Source of the DNA: Bacteroidota bacterium
GTDB taxonomy: Bacteria; Bacteroidota; Bacteroidia; Chitinophagales; BACL12
Reading direction: 5' to 3'
DNA: 64,000 nt
Assembly (NCBI GenBank): GCA_016718035.1
Contig: JADKEK010000002.1
Coordinates: 372,001-436,000, forward strand
Each line of letters starts with the position of its first letter. The first letter of the stretch is position 1. This document shows, piece after piece, positions 26,955 through 36,710 of this stretch. The notes below the pieces were generated by a model. It saw only the letters and a list, made by a program, of their open reading frames with translations, ran no database searches and was not told the DNA's origin. The translations under genes and the position numbers were made by a program.

Positions 26955-26987
26955 TTTTTACAATTATTTTCAGGTTAAACAAACAAC

Positions 26988-29279
26988 TTAGGCAGATTTT
27001 ACAATACTCAGTTTAGCAAATTTGAGTAATAATTTTTTCTGTCCCGCATTTTGAAAAAAGATAGTTGCCATTTTACCATCATTAGCACCTTCCATTGCCA
27101 ATATTTTCCCAAAACCAAATTTCTGATGTTCTACATCCATGCCTGACTGCAATTCTTCAGGGAAAGCAGCCACAAAATTTTCGGATGGTTTGTGGACGAA
27201 ATTATTAACTGGAACAGTTGGTTTCACCTTTGTTACAGGCGTACCGTTTTCATATTGTTTATTACTTTTTTCTTCCGTCCAGCTTTTTGAATTATAACCT
27301 ACATACTGCAATAAATTTTGTGGAAGCTCTTCTAAAAAACGGCTAGGCTCACAATATTCTAAATTCCCGTATTTATATCGCGTTGCGGCATGCGTAATGG
27401 TCAACTTTTTTTCCGCACGGGTTACAGCTACATAAAACAACCTGCGTTCTTCTTCCAAATCTTCACGCGAAGAAACCGATAATGTTCCCGGGAATAAATT
27501 TTCTTCTAAACCCACAACAAACACGCTTTTAAATTCCAGTCCCTTTGCTGCATGTATGGTCATTAATTTAACTGTTTCATCTTCATTGCCTTCTGCGTCA
27601 GCATCGGTTAATAAAACTACCTGTTGCAGATAATTGGTCAATGTTTTTTCTTCTTTCAGTTCATCTGTAAATGTTGGCACAAATTCAGGCGAATCCACGT
27701 CATCGGGCGTTACAAATTCTTTTATGGAGTTTAATAATTCCTGAATATTTTCATATCGGCTCAAGCCTTCAACACTTTGGTCGTTATATAATTCTTTTAA
27801 CAAACCTGTTGATTTGGCAATATGACTAGCTACTTCGTAAGCATCCTTTTTATCGAGCATGGTTTGGAAGCTTTTAATCATGGTAACAAAGTCGGAGAAC
27901 AATTTTCTGGTGCCGGAATTAAATTGCAGTAAATCGATATTTTCCGACATGGTCCACAAACTTTTGTCGTTGTCGGAAGCGTACACCATTAATTTTTCGA
28001 TACTTGTTTTCCCGATACCGCGGGCAGGATAATTAATTACGCGTTTAAACGATTCTTCATCATGCGGATTCACGGTCAGTTTTAAATACGCAATTAAATC
28101 TTTTACCTCTTTGCGTTGATAAAACGAAATACCGCCGTAAATGCGATAAGGAATATTGAGTTTGCGTAAACCTTCTTCAAATGCACGGCTTTGCGCATTA
28201 GTGCGATAAAGAATTGCGAACTCTCCATTTTTAACATGGTCGCGCATACGTTGCTCAAAAATGCTGTCCGCCACCATTCTTCCTTCCTCATTATCGCTCA
28301 TGGCGCGAATAACCTTTATGGTATCACCTTCATCGTTATCGGTCCATATTTTTTTGGCTAACTGATGTTGATTTTTGCCAATAATATGATTAGCCGCTTC
28401 AACAATAATTTTCGTAGAACGATAATTTTGTTCGAGGCGGAAAGTTTTTACTTCCGGAAAATCTTTTTCGAAATTTAAAATGTTCGCAATGCTTGCACCG
28501 CGGAAGGCATAAATACTTTGCGCATCATCACCAACTACGGCAATATTTTGAAATACATCGGCAATTCGTTTTACGATGGAATACTGTAAAAAGTTAGTAT
28601 CCTGAAACTCATCTATCATTACATATTTAAAACGATGCTGGTATTTATATAATACATCAGGAAAACGTTCGAGGAGTTCGTGTGTTTTTAATAATAAATC
28701 ATCAAAGTCCATCGCCCCGGCACGGAAACAGCGTTTTGTATAATTTTTATATACTTCTGCCATTTTAGGACGGCCGTTTCCTACATCTTCACTAATTAAG
28801 TCGGTATTAACCGCATAGGCTTCAGGACCAATTAAATTATTTTTACAAAGTGATATCCTGTATAATACATATCCGGGTTTATACAATTTATCGTTCAACC
28901 CCATTTCTTTCACAATGGTTTTGAGTAAATTTTTTGCATCTTCCGAGTCGTAAATGGTAAAGTTGGAAGGATATCCCAATTTATCGGCTTCACTGCGTAA
29001 AATTCTGGAAAACACGGAGTGGAAAGTGCCCATCCACAAATTGCGCGCATCGGTTCCGTAAAGCTGTTCGATACGATTTTTCATTTCACGGGCAGCTTTG
29101 TTGGTGAAAGTCAGCGCTAATATCGAAAACGGGTCTATGCCCGAATGCATTAAATACGCCACACGAAAAGTAAGCACTCTGGTTTTTCCAGAACCCGGTC
29201 CCGCAATAATCATAGTTGGGCCGTGGATATTGGTAACAGCCGCCAACTGAGCTTCGTTTAAAGTATCTAATAATTTCAC
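26988..29279 (-). CDS. uvrD: UvrD/PcrA/Rep-type ATP-dependent DNA helicase
   Basis: A 763-residue superfamily 1A 3'-5' DNA helicase used in nucleotide excision and mismatch repair. Walker A is AGPGSGKTR at residues 26-34, with LAFTNKAAREMKNRI-like motif Ia (LTFTNKAAREM), Walker B DEFQDTN, motif III VVGDDAQSIYAFRGA, motif IV EQNYRS, and motif VI YVAVTRAEKKL. The C-terminal tail contains the DVEHQKFGFGKILAMEG segment of the UvrD/PcrA RNA-polymerase-binding Tudor-like domain. The start is a GTG at 29279, fitting LNEAQLAAV. UvrD versus PcrA naming is arbitrary at this distance. Confidence 0.95.
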   Translation of the reverse strand: MKLLDTLNEAQLAAVTNIHGPTMIIAGPGSGKTRVLTFRVAYLMHSGIDPFSILALTFTNKAAREMKNRIEQLYGTDARNLWMGTFHSVFSRILRSEADKLGYPSNFTIYDSEDAKNLLKTIVKEMGLNDKLYKPGYVLYRISLCKNNLIGPEAYAVNTDLISEDVGNGRPKMAEVYKNYTKRCFRAGAMDFDDLLLKTHELLERFPDVLYKYQHRFKYVMIDEFQDTNFLQYSIVKRIADVFQNIAVVGDDAQSIYAFRGASIANILNFEKDFPEVKTFRLEQNYRSTKIIVEAANHIIGKNQHQLAKKIWTDNDEGDTIKVIRAMSDNEEGRMVADSIFEQRMRDHVKNGEFAILYRTNAQSRAFEEGLRKLNIPYRIYGGISFYQRKEVKDLIAYLKLTVNPHDEESFKRVINYPARGIGKTSIEKLMVYASDNDKSLWTMSENIDLLQFNSGTRKLFSDFVTMIKSFQTMLDKKDAYEVASHIAKSTGLLKELYNDQSVEGLSRYENIQELLNSIKEFVTPDDVDSPEFVPTFTDELKEEKTLTNYLQQVVLLTDADAEGNEDETVKLMTIHAAKGLEFKSVFVVGLEENLFPGTLSVSSREDLEEERRLFYVAVTRAEKKLTITHAATRYKYGNLEYCEPSRFLEELPQNLLQYVGYNSKSWTEEKSNKQYENGTPVTKVKPTVPVNNFVHKPSENFVAAFPEELQSGMDVEHQKFGFGKILAMEGANDGKMATIFFQNAGQKKLLLKFAKLSIVKSA

Positions 29280-29337
29280 GGGTTAAAAATACGGCAAAGA
29301 GACAGGCTTATACAAGTATTTAGTGTGGATATAGCTT

Positions 29338-30054
29338 TTAATCTTTGGCAGGCAGTGAAAACAATCGGCCAATTAACATCACCAAAAATAAAACACCCCA
29401 AACCGACTCAATTAAGGCCAGGTTTCGAATTATGTGTGTAGGATTTGGATAAGCCGAACCCGTTCCACTTAAACTGCACAAACTGAAATATAAACTTTCG
29501 GAATAGGTTTGATATCCCGGTTCAAGGGCAAAACCCAAAGCGCTATGATCGAGTAACAAAAAAACTTCGTAAAAACTTGCCCATCCTAAAGCGATTAATA
29601 AATACACAGCTACTGAACCCCACAACCGTTCGGCAATATGTAAATTTTCTGCATAAATATCTTTTAATCCCAATGCAATAATATAACATTCAATCCCACA
29701 TAAAAACACATGGGTGAGGATTAATAAATTTGTTTTCCATTGCGTTACATCTACAAAAGGATTGAGGGCGACAAAAGAAATCAGGAAAACGATAATAATT
29801 GCAATTTTGATAATTTGCTGCACCTTTTTATCGGGGTTTAACAACTGGGCTAATTGATACAGGATAATCAAATAAACAGCTTCAGGAATTAACAAAATTG
29901 CCGATACGAGAGTATGTGGATTTTCTACATCCAATTTAATCATAATATCTCCCAATATCAATACTAAAAATATTAGTACAATTTCGATTACCGCTACTTT
30001 GCGATAATTTTTAGATTTGAGACTAAGCGCCTGAACAAATTTTTTAGTTGCCAT
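29338..30054 (-). CDS. Two-pore-helix ion channel family protein with atypical filter
   Basis: A 238-residue membrane protein with about six or seven hydrophobic segments. The last 50 residues match the pore unit of Ion_trans_2 channels: SLYFSLCSLSGTGSAYPNPT, then the final helix IESVWGVLFLVMLIGRL. In potassium channels the selectivity filter TVGYGD would stand where SGTGSAYP stands here, so the GYG filter is absent and the conducted ion (if any) is not clear. It is alone on its strand, with an ATG at 30054. The N-terminal four helices are unrelated to a voltage sensor by eye. Confidence 0.68.
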   Translation of the reverse strand: MATKKFVQALSLKSKNYRKVAVIEIVLIFLVLILGDIMIKLDVENPHTLVSAILLIPEAVYLIILYQLAQLLNPDKKVQQIIKIAIIIVFLISFVALNPFVDVTQWKTNLLILTHVFLCGIECYIIALGLKDIYAENLHIAERLWGSVAVYLLIALGWASFYEVFLLLDHSALGFALEPGYQTYSESLYFSLCSLSGTGSAYPNPTHIIRNLALIESVWGVLFLVMLIGRLFSLPAKD

Positions 30055-30399
30055 ATTAAGCTGTGCTTACCTGAGCATCGAAGATAATAAAAACAGTGAA
30101 AGTTTATTTAATAATTATGTTTTTTCGTTTCAGAAGGCTGTTAGTATTGCGCTGTGGTTGTTTGGCAACCGGATGATTTTATCACGATACTGTTCTAATC
30201 GGGCCAACTATTGTTTGTGGTAAATTGCTTTTTATGCTGATAAATATAAATTTTAGAACAACGAAGCACCGTGCGCTGAAAAAAAAATTATTTCCTCTTC
30301 CCACTAAAATTAAAGCAATAAATGGCTCAAAGCGAGTAAGTTCGTTTTTAGTTTGGTGATACCGAGCTAATAGCTTTATTTTTGATGTAAATATCTCTT
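30055..30399. other. Non-coding gap upstream of recQ
   Basis: 345 AT-rich bases without a convincing gene, RNA or repeat on either strand. The only element I can support is the recQ promoter at its right end (30352-30384). Confidence 0.6.
30352..30384 (+). promoter_or_regulatory. recQ promoter
   Basis: TTTG (30352-30355), 21-base spacer, then TATTTTTG (30377-30384), a full match to the Bacteroidota TTTG-N17-23-TAnnTTTG pattern. The ATG at 30400 is 15 bases past the -7 box, so the leader is very short. Confidence 0.6.
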
Positions 30400-32553
30400 A
30401 TGACACCCGAACTTATATTAAAAAAATATTATGGTTATAATAGTTTCCGCGATAAACAGGAAGCTATTATACAACATGTATTAAATAAACAAGATGCTGT
30501 TGTAGTAATGCCAACCGGCGGAGGAAAGTCGGTATGTTTTCAAATACCGGCCATGTTACTTCCGGGAATTACCATAGTTGTTTCACCGCTTATTGCATTA
30601 ATGAAAGACCAGGTAGATGGTTTAAATGCTATCGGTATTCCGGCCATTGCATTAAATAGCAGCATGAATGCAGTTGAACAACAGGAAGCTTATAAACGTA
30701 TTAATAATGGTGAAATAAAATTATTATACGTTGCACCTGAACGCATCATGAGTGAAGGTGGTCGGTTTATTGAATTTCTAAAATCGCTCCCCATTACATT
30801 ATTTGCCATTGATGAAGCCCATTGTGTAAGCATGTGGGGGCATGATTTCAGACCGGAATATTTGCAATTAGCCGTTTTCAAACAACAATTTCCGGGCATT
30901 CCGGTTATTGCATTAACAGCCAGTGCTGATGCTATTACGAGAAAAGATATTGCAGAGAAATTATTAATCGCCAAATCGAAAATTTTTATTTCCAGTTTTA
31001 ATCGCGCGAATATTAATTACATCATTGAACGAAAAAAAGATGCTTTAGATGCGATTATAGAATATATTGATGCGCACAAAAATAAATCAGGTATCATTTA
31101 TACATTAAGTCGCAATGGTGCCGAAACTTTAGCAACCCAACTCAGCGATGCCGGTTTTGCTGCCAAATATTATCACGCCGGAATGGACAGTACCTCACGC
31201 GCAAAAGTGCAGGAAGAATTTAAAACCGACAGGATTAATATTATAGTTGCAACAATAGCATTTGGTATGGGTATAGACAAACCGGATGTGCGTTTTGTTA
31301 TTCACTACAACATGCCAAAAAATATTGAAAGTTATTATCAGGAAACAGGAAGAGCAGGTAGAGATGGCTTAAAAAGTGATGCCATATTATTTTATTCATA
31401 TGGAGATGTAATGGCGCTGAAACGATTTGTGGAAGTAGAAGACAAAACACAGGCTGCAATTATGTTTAAAAAACTGGATCAAATGGCCGGTTTTTGTGAT
31501 GCGAGAAAATGCAGAAGAAAAATGATTTTGGAATATTTTGGCGAAACTTATTCAGTGGACAGCTGTCAGAGTTGTGATTATTGCTTAAGCAAACGGAATA
31601 GTTTCGAAGCGACGGTTATTGCACAAAAAGCACTGAGTGCTGTAGTGCGGACTGAAGAACGATTTGGTGTTAATTATCTCATCGATTTTTTACGGGGAAG
31701 CAAAAGTGAAAAAATATGGGATAAACATAAGTTATATAAAACCTATGGTATTGGTGCGGACATATCGAAAGAAAAATGGACTTTATATTTCAGGGAATTA
31801 ATTGACCAGGGATTTTTACATCGCGATGAATCCGGTGATTACCCAAGGCTGACATTAACCGAAAAAAGTCAGTTGGTTTTACAAGGCAGGCAAGAAGTGT
31901 ATTTTTCGCTTGTTGAAGAAAAAGTGCGTGCAAAGGCAGTTCTTGATATTGAATATGATGTTGCTTTATATGAACAATTGCGCAGTTTCCGAACAAAAAT
32001 TGCGTACAACGAAAACCTGCCACCTTATATGGTTATAGGTGATGCTACCTTACAAAGTATGGCAGCCTATTTACCACAATCGTTAAGCGACCTGCCGTTT
32101 ATTCCTGGATTTGGAGAAATAAAAATAGAGCGATATGGTAAAAAATTATTAGAAATAGTTGTTAGTCACTGCCGTTTAAACAAGCTGACTTCGCGCATGG
32201 AATTAATAAATAAAAGAGCGGCTAAAAAGAGCAGTGGGTCAAAACCGGCAAAAATTGCTGAGACTAAAAAAACTACCTTGTATATGTTTCGTTCAGGCAA
32301 ATCTATAGAAGAAATTGCAGCTGAAAGAAAATTTGCCATCTCCACAATTGAAGGACATTTGTGTGAATTTATTTTAACCGGTGATGTTTCTGTGAATCAG
32401 TTTGTTTCACCTGAAAAAATTGAAGTAATTACCAGATATATTAAGCATTCTACAGATAAAAAAATAACGCCGATAAAGGAAAAATTGGGTGATGATTACT
32501 CCTATTTTGAAATACGAGCAGTACTAAGTCACCTCGACTATTTGTTAACCTAA
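30400..32553 (+). CDS. recQ: ATP-dependent DNA helicase RecQ
   Basis: A 717-residue 3'-5' helicase for recombination and fork repair. Walker A is PTGGGKSVCFQIP, the DEAH-type Walker B is FAIDEAHCVSMWGHDFRPEY, and motif VI is QETGRAGRDG. The RQC zinc-binding cysteines are in CDARKCRRKM and SCQSCDYC (about residues 369-393). An HRDC domain follows around residues 520-600 (YEQLRSFRTKIAYNENLPPY). The C-terminus carries an extra helix-turn-helix-like region (SGKSIEEIAAERKFAISTIEGHL) common in Bacteroidota RecQ. It converges with mutB with one base between the stops. Confidence 0.96.
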   Translation: MTPELILKKYYGYNSFRDKQEAIIQHVLNKQDAVVVMPTGGGKSVCFQIPAMLLPGITIVVSPLIALMKDQVDGLNAIGIPAIALNSSMNAVEQQEAYKRINNGEIKLLYVAPERIMSEGGRFIEFLKSLPITLFAIDEAHCVSMWGHDFRPEYLQLAVFKQQFPGIPVIALTASADAITRKDIAEKLLIAKSKIFISSFNRANINYIIERKKDALDAIIEYIDAHKNKSGIIYTLSRNGAETLATQLSDAGFAAKYYHAGMDSTSRAKVQEEFKTDRINIIVATIAFGMGIDKPDVRFVIHYNMPKNIESYYQETGRAGRDGLKSDAILFYSYGDVMALKRFVEVEDKTQAAIMFKKLDQMAGFCDARKCRRKMILEYFGETYSVDSCQSCDYCLSKRNSFEATVIAQKALSAVVRTEERFGVNYLIDFLRGSKSEKIWDKHKLYKTYGIGADISKEKWTLYFRELIDQGFLHRDESGDYPRLTLTEKSQLVLQGRQEVYFSLVEEKVRAKAVLDIEYDVALYEQLRSFRTKIAYNENLPPYMVIGDATLQSMAAYLPQSLSDLPFIPGFGEIKIERYGKKLLEIVVSHCRLNKLTSRMELINKRAAKKSSGSKPAKIAETKKTTLYMFRSGKSIEEIAAERKFAISTIEGHLCEFILTGDVSVNQFVSPEKIEVITRYIKHSTDKKITPIKEKLGDDYSYFEIRAVLSHLDYLLT

Positions 32554-32554
32554 A

Positions 32555-34621
32555 TTAATTCAACATTTTAGTTAATAGCTCTCCTGCAGCATCACTAATT
32601 ACTGTTCCGGGGCCAAAAATAAATGCCGCGCCGGCTTCATGTAAAAAGTTGTAGTCCTGCTGTGGAATTACACCACCCACCACAACAAGAATATCGCCAC
32701 GCCCCTGTTCCTTTAATAAATCGATTACTTGCGGAACTAACGTTTTATGACCTGCAGCTAATGAAGAAATACCAATAACATGGACATCGTTTTCAATTGC
32801 TTGTTTCACTGCTTCAGCAGGTGTTAAAAACAATGGTGAAATATCTACATCAAATCCAATATCAGCAAATGCAGATGCAATAACTTTTGCGCCGCGGTCG
32901 TGACCGTCCTGACCAAGTTTAGCAATTAAAATTCTCGGACGTCGGCCTTCCTTTTCAGCAAATTGGTCGCTGAGTTGTCGGGCATTGATAAAACTTTCGT
33001 TATCCATAACTTCTTTTTGATAAACACCTGCCACAGTTTGAATATTTGCCGCATATCGGCCGAATACTTTTTCCATAGCAAAACTAATTTCCCCCAATGT
33101 AGCCCGCTTACGCGCAGCTTCAACTGCCAATGCTAATAAATTTCCTTCACCGGTTGCTGCACAGTTGGTAATTTGTTGTAAAATATTTTCTACTGCAGCA
33201 TTATCACGTTGTGATTTCACCTGATTAATTCTTTCAATTTGCGATAAACGCACGGCACTATTATCTACTTCCAGAATATCGATATTAGATTGCTCGTCTG
33301 TAATAAATGCATTTAATCCGATAATTATTTCCGAACCGCCATCAATTTTACCTTGTTTTTTTGCAGCCGCTTCTTCAATTCGCAATTTCGGAATTCCTGT
33401 TTCTATGGCTTTTTGCATGCCGCCCAATTGTTCCACTTCTTCAATTAACTTCCAGGCATCTTCAATAATTTTTTCTGTTAATGCTTCAACAATATTACTT
33501 CCTCCCCAAGGGTCAACCGTTTTACAAATATGGGTTTCCTGTTGCAAATATATTTGTGTGTTGCGTGCAATTCGTGCAGAAAAATCGGTTGGCAGTGCAA
33601 TGGCTTCATCGAGGCTGTTGGTATGTAAACTTTGTGTGCCACCTAATGCAGCAGCTAATGCTTCAATACATGTTCGTGCAACATTATTAAATGGTTGTTG
33701 TTCTGTTAAACTCCATCCTGATGTTTGACAATGCGTGCGCAACATGAATGATTTCGCATTTTGTGGCGCAAATTGTTGCATCAGTTTATACCATAAAAAT
33801 CGCGCGGCACGCAATTTGGCAATTTCCATAAAATGGTCCATGCCTATACCAAAGAAAAATGATAATCGCGGAGCAAAATCATCTACTTTTAATCCACTTT
33901 TAATACCTGTTCTCACGTATTCAATGCCATCAGCAAGTGTATAAGCTAATTCAATTTCGGGTGTTGCACCTGCTTCCTGCATGTGGTAACCTGAAATAGA
34001 AATAGAATTAAATTTTTGCATATTGGAGGAGCAGTATTTAAATATATCTGCAACTATGCGCATACTTGGAGCGGGTGGATAAATGTAAGTATTGCGCACC
34101 ATAAACTCTTTCAAAATATCATTCTGAATAGTCCCTGCCAATTGATGTGGTTGCACACCTTGTTCTTCTGCGGCAATAATATAAAATGCCATAATTGGAA
34201 TAACGGCACCATTCATTGTCATACTCACACTCATTTGATCAAGCGGAATTTGATCAAATAAAATTTTCATATCCTCAACAGTATCAATTGCAACACCTGC
34301 CATGCCAACATCACCAACCACACGTTCATTATCAGAATCGTAACCGCGATGTGTTGCCAAATCGAATGCTACTGATAATCCTTTTTGTCCCGCAGCTAAA
34401 TTTTTTCTATAAAATGCATTCGATGCTTCAGCAGTAGAAAATCCTGCATATTGACGAATTGTCCAAGGTTGCATTACATACATCGAAGTATATGGTCCAC
34501 GTAAAAAAGGTGCAAGTCCGGGTTGCGTATCCATTACATTTTTAAAATCATCAGTTGGCGCCACAAAATCGTGGTTAATTGAAAAATGTTGGTAGGGAAT
34601 ATGTTTAAAATCGCGTTTCAT
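32555..34621 (-). CDS. mutB: Methylmalonyl-CoA mutase large (catalytic, B12-binding) subunit
   Basis: Interconverts succinyl-CoA and R-methylmalonyl-CoA with adenosylcobalamin, linking propionate, branched amino acids and the TCA cycle. The 688-residue chain has the TIM-barrel catalytic domain (YAGFSTAEASNAFYRKN, GLSVAFDLATHRGYDSD, VSMTMNGAVIP) and a C-terminal cobalamin domain with DGHDRGAKV near residue 570, GISSLAAGH and VVGGVIP. It is 32 bases after the small subunit gene. It converges with recQ, with no separate terminator visible. Confidence 0.96.
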   Translation of the reverse strand: MKRDFKHIPYQHFSINHDFVAPTDDFKNVMDTQPGLAPFLRGPYTSMYVMQPWTIRQYAGFSTAEASNAFYRKNLAAGQKGLSVAFDLATHRGYDSDNERVVGDVGMAGVAIDTVEDMKILFDQIPLDQMSVSMTMNGAVIPIMAFYIIAAEEQGVQPHQLAGTIQNDILKEFMVRNTYIYPPAPSMRIVADIFKYCSSNMQKFNSISISGYHMQEAGATPEIELAYTLADGIEYVRTGIKSGLKVDDFAPRLSFFFGIGMDHFMEIAKLRAARFLWYKLMQQFAPQNAKSFMLRTHCQTSGWSLTEQQPFNNVARTCIEALAAALGGTQSLHTNSLDEAIALPTDFSARIARNTQIYLQQETHICKTVDPWGGSNIVEALTEKIIEDAWKLIEEVEQLGGMQKAIETGIPKLRIEEAAAKKQGKIDGGSEIIIGLNAFITDEQSNIDILEVDNSAVRLSQIERINQVKSQRDNAAVENILQQITNCAATGEGNLLALAVEAARKRATLGEISFAMEKVFGRYAANIQTVAGVYQKEVMDNESFINARQLSDQFAEKEGRRPRILIAKLGQDGHDRGAKVIASAFADIGFDVDISPLFLTPAEAVKQAIENDVHVIGISSLAAGHKTLVPQVIDLLKEQGRGDILVVVGGVIPQQDYNFLHEAGAAFIFGPGTVISDAAGELLTKMLN

Positions 34622-34653
34622 TTTGTTGTAGCTATTGCGGTTAATTATGGCAA

Positions 34654-35859
34654 TTATTTTGAATCGATAAATTGTTGCCAGGCTTGCTGACCAAATTGTT
34701 GTGTTAAGCTTTCAATATAAAAACTGCCATTTGCAGCATCGCGATATCGGTCGATATAACTTTCGTATCGCAATATGTTTTGAATATTTGTTGCTAATTG
34801 TATGGCATTATTTTCGCCACTATTGGAAAATGGTGTAACAATTAATACATCGCAACCGCCAAGTATAGCACTCATTGCCGCAGTGGTGGTGCGCAATAAA
34901 TTACTATGCTCGTCTGTTTGGGTAAACGATGCCGTAGCAGTTACACAATGTATTTCAGGATTGGTTATAAAATCCATCTCAGGCAAATACGCTTTGATTA
35001 AATTATGCCACAAAATTTTGAATGCCCTTAATTTTGCTATTTCAAAAAAGAAATTTGAACCAATACCAAAACGGAAAGTACACAATTGAACGAGTTCTTC
35101 CAAAGGCACATTTCTTTTTTCCATCTCATCAAAATAGGTGGAAGTAATTTGCAAAGTTTTTACCAGTTGCGAAACAACATCTTCCCCTTGATTGGCAAAA
35201 TGTGTAGTATCAATTTTAATTAATTTGCAATCGTGTAAATGACCACTTAAGCGGAAAAATAAATCTGCCAAATGCGCAAACATGGTTCCATTATAAGTAT
35301 CGTTACCATATTGTTGCCAATAACCAATCGGGTCAAATTCAATTCCAAATAAAAGTCTGTCGCGTTCACCAAGATGTCCAACCCTGTCCCGCCATTTATT
35401 CACCACATCACCTTCTGACAAATCGCCATACACATTAAAAATAAAATTGGCCGGTGTAGTAAGTTTGATAATCTCATTCACCACATGGTCCCAAACCTCA
35501 TCACTAGATACACTAATACGCACATGACTGGCGCCTCTTGCTCTCGCAGCCGATATAAGATTGTTCAAGTTATCGTTTTCAGTTACCAACACATCTTCCG
35601 TTATGTTCCAGGTTAACGATTGTTGTCCCTGATCGGCAATAGCTTCAACAAATTCGGGGTCTAAATCCAGCATAAATTCAGCATCGGCGTCTACCGTAAA
35701 TTGGGGCAGGCTTTTACGGGTATACAAGGGCTGAATAGTGATTTGGTCGATGGTATTCACCAACTTTTCGTTAAAATCGGCTCCCTTTAGGTCTTTGGTA
35801 ACCTGTTCGAACCATTTTTCCTCCGGAATGGGGTTCACATCATGAAATAAATCTTTCAT
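34654..35859 (-). CDS. mutA: Methylmalonyl-CoA mutase small (accessory) subunit, short form
   Basis: The 401-residue protein matches the barrel domain of methylmalonyl-CoA mutase subunits (EKWFEQVTKDLKGADFNEKLV, FRFGIGSNFFFEIAKLRAFKILWHNLIKAY, YRDAANGSFYIESLT) but lacks the B12 domain. Family small subunits are often over 600 residues, so this is a compact form, as is common in Bacteroidota. It pairs with mutB as a heterodimer and is the first gene of that operon. A TACCTTTG element ends four bases before its ATG, so the mRNA may be leaderless. Confidence 0.93.
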   Translation of the reverse strand: MKDLFHDVNPIPEEKWFEQVTKDLKGADFNEKLVNTIDQITIQPLYTRKSLPQFTVDADAEFMLDLDPEFVEAIADQGQQSLTWNITEDVLVTENDNLNNLISAARARGASHVRISVSSDEVWDHVVNEIIKLTTPANFIFNVYGDLSEGDVVNKWRDRVGHLGERDRLLFGIEFDPIGYWQQYGNDTYNGTMFAHLADLFFRLSGHLHDCKLIKIDTTHFANQGEDVVSQLVKTLQITSTYFDEMEKRNVPLEELVQLCTFRFGIGSNFFFEIAKLRAFKILWHNLIKAYLPEMDFITNPEIHCVTATASFTQTDEHSNLLRTTTAAMSAILGGCDVLIVTPFSNSGENNAIQLATNIQNILRYESYIDRYRDAANGSFYIESLTQQFGQQAWQQFIDSK

Positions 35860-35863
35860 TGTT

Positions 35864-35871
35864 CAAAGGTA
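35864..35871 (-). promoter_or_regulatory. -7 element of mutAB
   Basis: The minus strand reads TACCTTTG and ends four bases before the ATG at 35859. Transcription should start on the initiation codon, giving a leaderless mRNA. Confidence 0.5.
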
Positions 35872-35897
35872 TTAAAACCTGTTTGTGTTAACGTCTT

Positions 35898-35905
35898 TAT
35901 ATTTG
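35898..35905 (+). promoter_or_regulatory. -7 element of the crotonase gene
   Basis: TATATTTG matches TAnnTTTG, 12 bases before the ATG at 35918. The -33 TTG is not clearly placed. It is divergent with the mutAB promoter, 26 bases away. Confidence 0.5.
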
Positions 35906-35917
35906 TGAAAAATTATC

Positions 35918-36709
35918 ATGATGCAATTGGAAAATTTAACAACCGAGATAAAAGGCAATATTCTATATATTACCATAAACCGTCCGAAGAACCTGAATGC
36001 TTTAAATATTAAGACCATTGTTGAGCTGGACGAAGTATTTGAGGAGTATATGTATAACGATGATGTGAAGGGTGTGATATTGACCGGAGCCGGAGAAAAA
36101 TCGTTTGTTGCCGGGGCCGACATTTCGGAGTTTGCCGATTTTACACCTGCACAGGGCAAAACCATGAGTGAAAACGGGCACGATACTTTTGACAAAATTG
36201 AAAACTATACCAAGCCTGTAATAGCCGCTGTAAATGGATATGCTTTAGGGGGTGGATGTGAGCTTGCAATGGCATGTCATTTACGTGTAGCCAGCGAAAA
36301 CGCGATTTTCGGGCAACCGGAGGTGAATTTGGGTATAATCCCGGGATATGGTGGCACTCAGCGATTGGTTGAGTTGATTGGCAAAGGAAAGGCCTTGGAA
36401 TTATTAATGACCGGCGATTCTATTAATGCTGCAATGGCAAAGGAACTCGGATTGGTGAATCATGTGGTTGCCCAGGCAGATTTGATGGCAAAATGCGAAG
36501 AAATTTTAAATAAAATAATGAGCAAAGGACCGGTGGCTGTGGCAAAGGTGATACAGTGTGTGAATGCTCATTACAGAGGTGGTGGATATGTGGGAGATAG
36601 TTATCAGGGTGAGATTACGCAGTTTGGTCAGTGCATGGAAACGGAGGATTTTGTGGAAGGGACGTCGGCGTTTTTGGAGAAGAGGAAACCGGAGTTTAAA
36701 GGGAAGTGA
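35918..36709 (+). CDS. Enoyl-CoA hydratase / crotonase family protein
   Basis: Adds water to trans-2-enoyl-CoA in fatty-acid or branched-chain degradation. The 263-residue crotonase fold shows the oxyanion-hole segment SFVAGADISEFA and the second oxyanion site with the two catalytic Glu positions: NGYALGGGCELAMACHLRVASENAIFGQPEVNLGIIPGYGGTQRL. The stretch GPVAVAKVIQCVN and DFVEGTSAFLEKRKPEFKGK close the fold. The start is ATG at 35918 or the next ATG at 35921. It is divergent with the methylmalonyl-CoA mutase genes, consistent with acyl-CoA breakdown, though the exact substrate is not given by sequence. Confidence 0.92.
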   Translation: MMQLENLTTEIKGNILYITINRPKNLNALNIKTIVELDEVFEEYMYNDDVKGVILTGAGEKSFVAGADISEFADFTPAQGKTMSENGHDTFDKIENYTKPVIAAVNGYALGGGCELAMACHLRVASENAIFGQPEVNLGIIPGYGGTQRLVELIGKGKALELLMTGDSINAAMAKELGLVNHVVAQADLMAKCEEILNKIMSKGPVAVAKVIQCVNAHYRGGGYVGDSYQGEITQFGQCMETEDFVEGTSAFLEKRKPEFKGK

Positions 36710-36710
36710 T

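Noticed and set aside
35860..35917. Cobalamin riboswitch upstream of mutAB
   Set aside because: The gap to the divergent gene is only 58 bases, too short, and the promoter leaves no leader.
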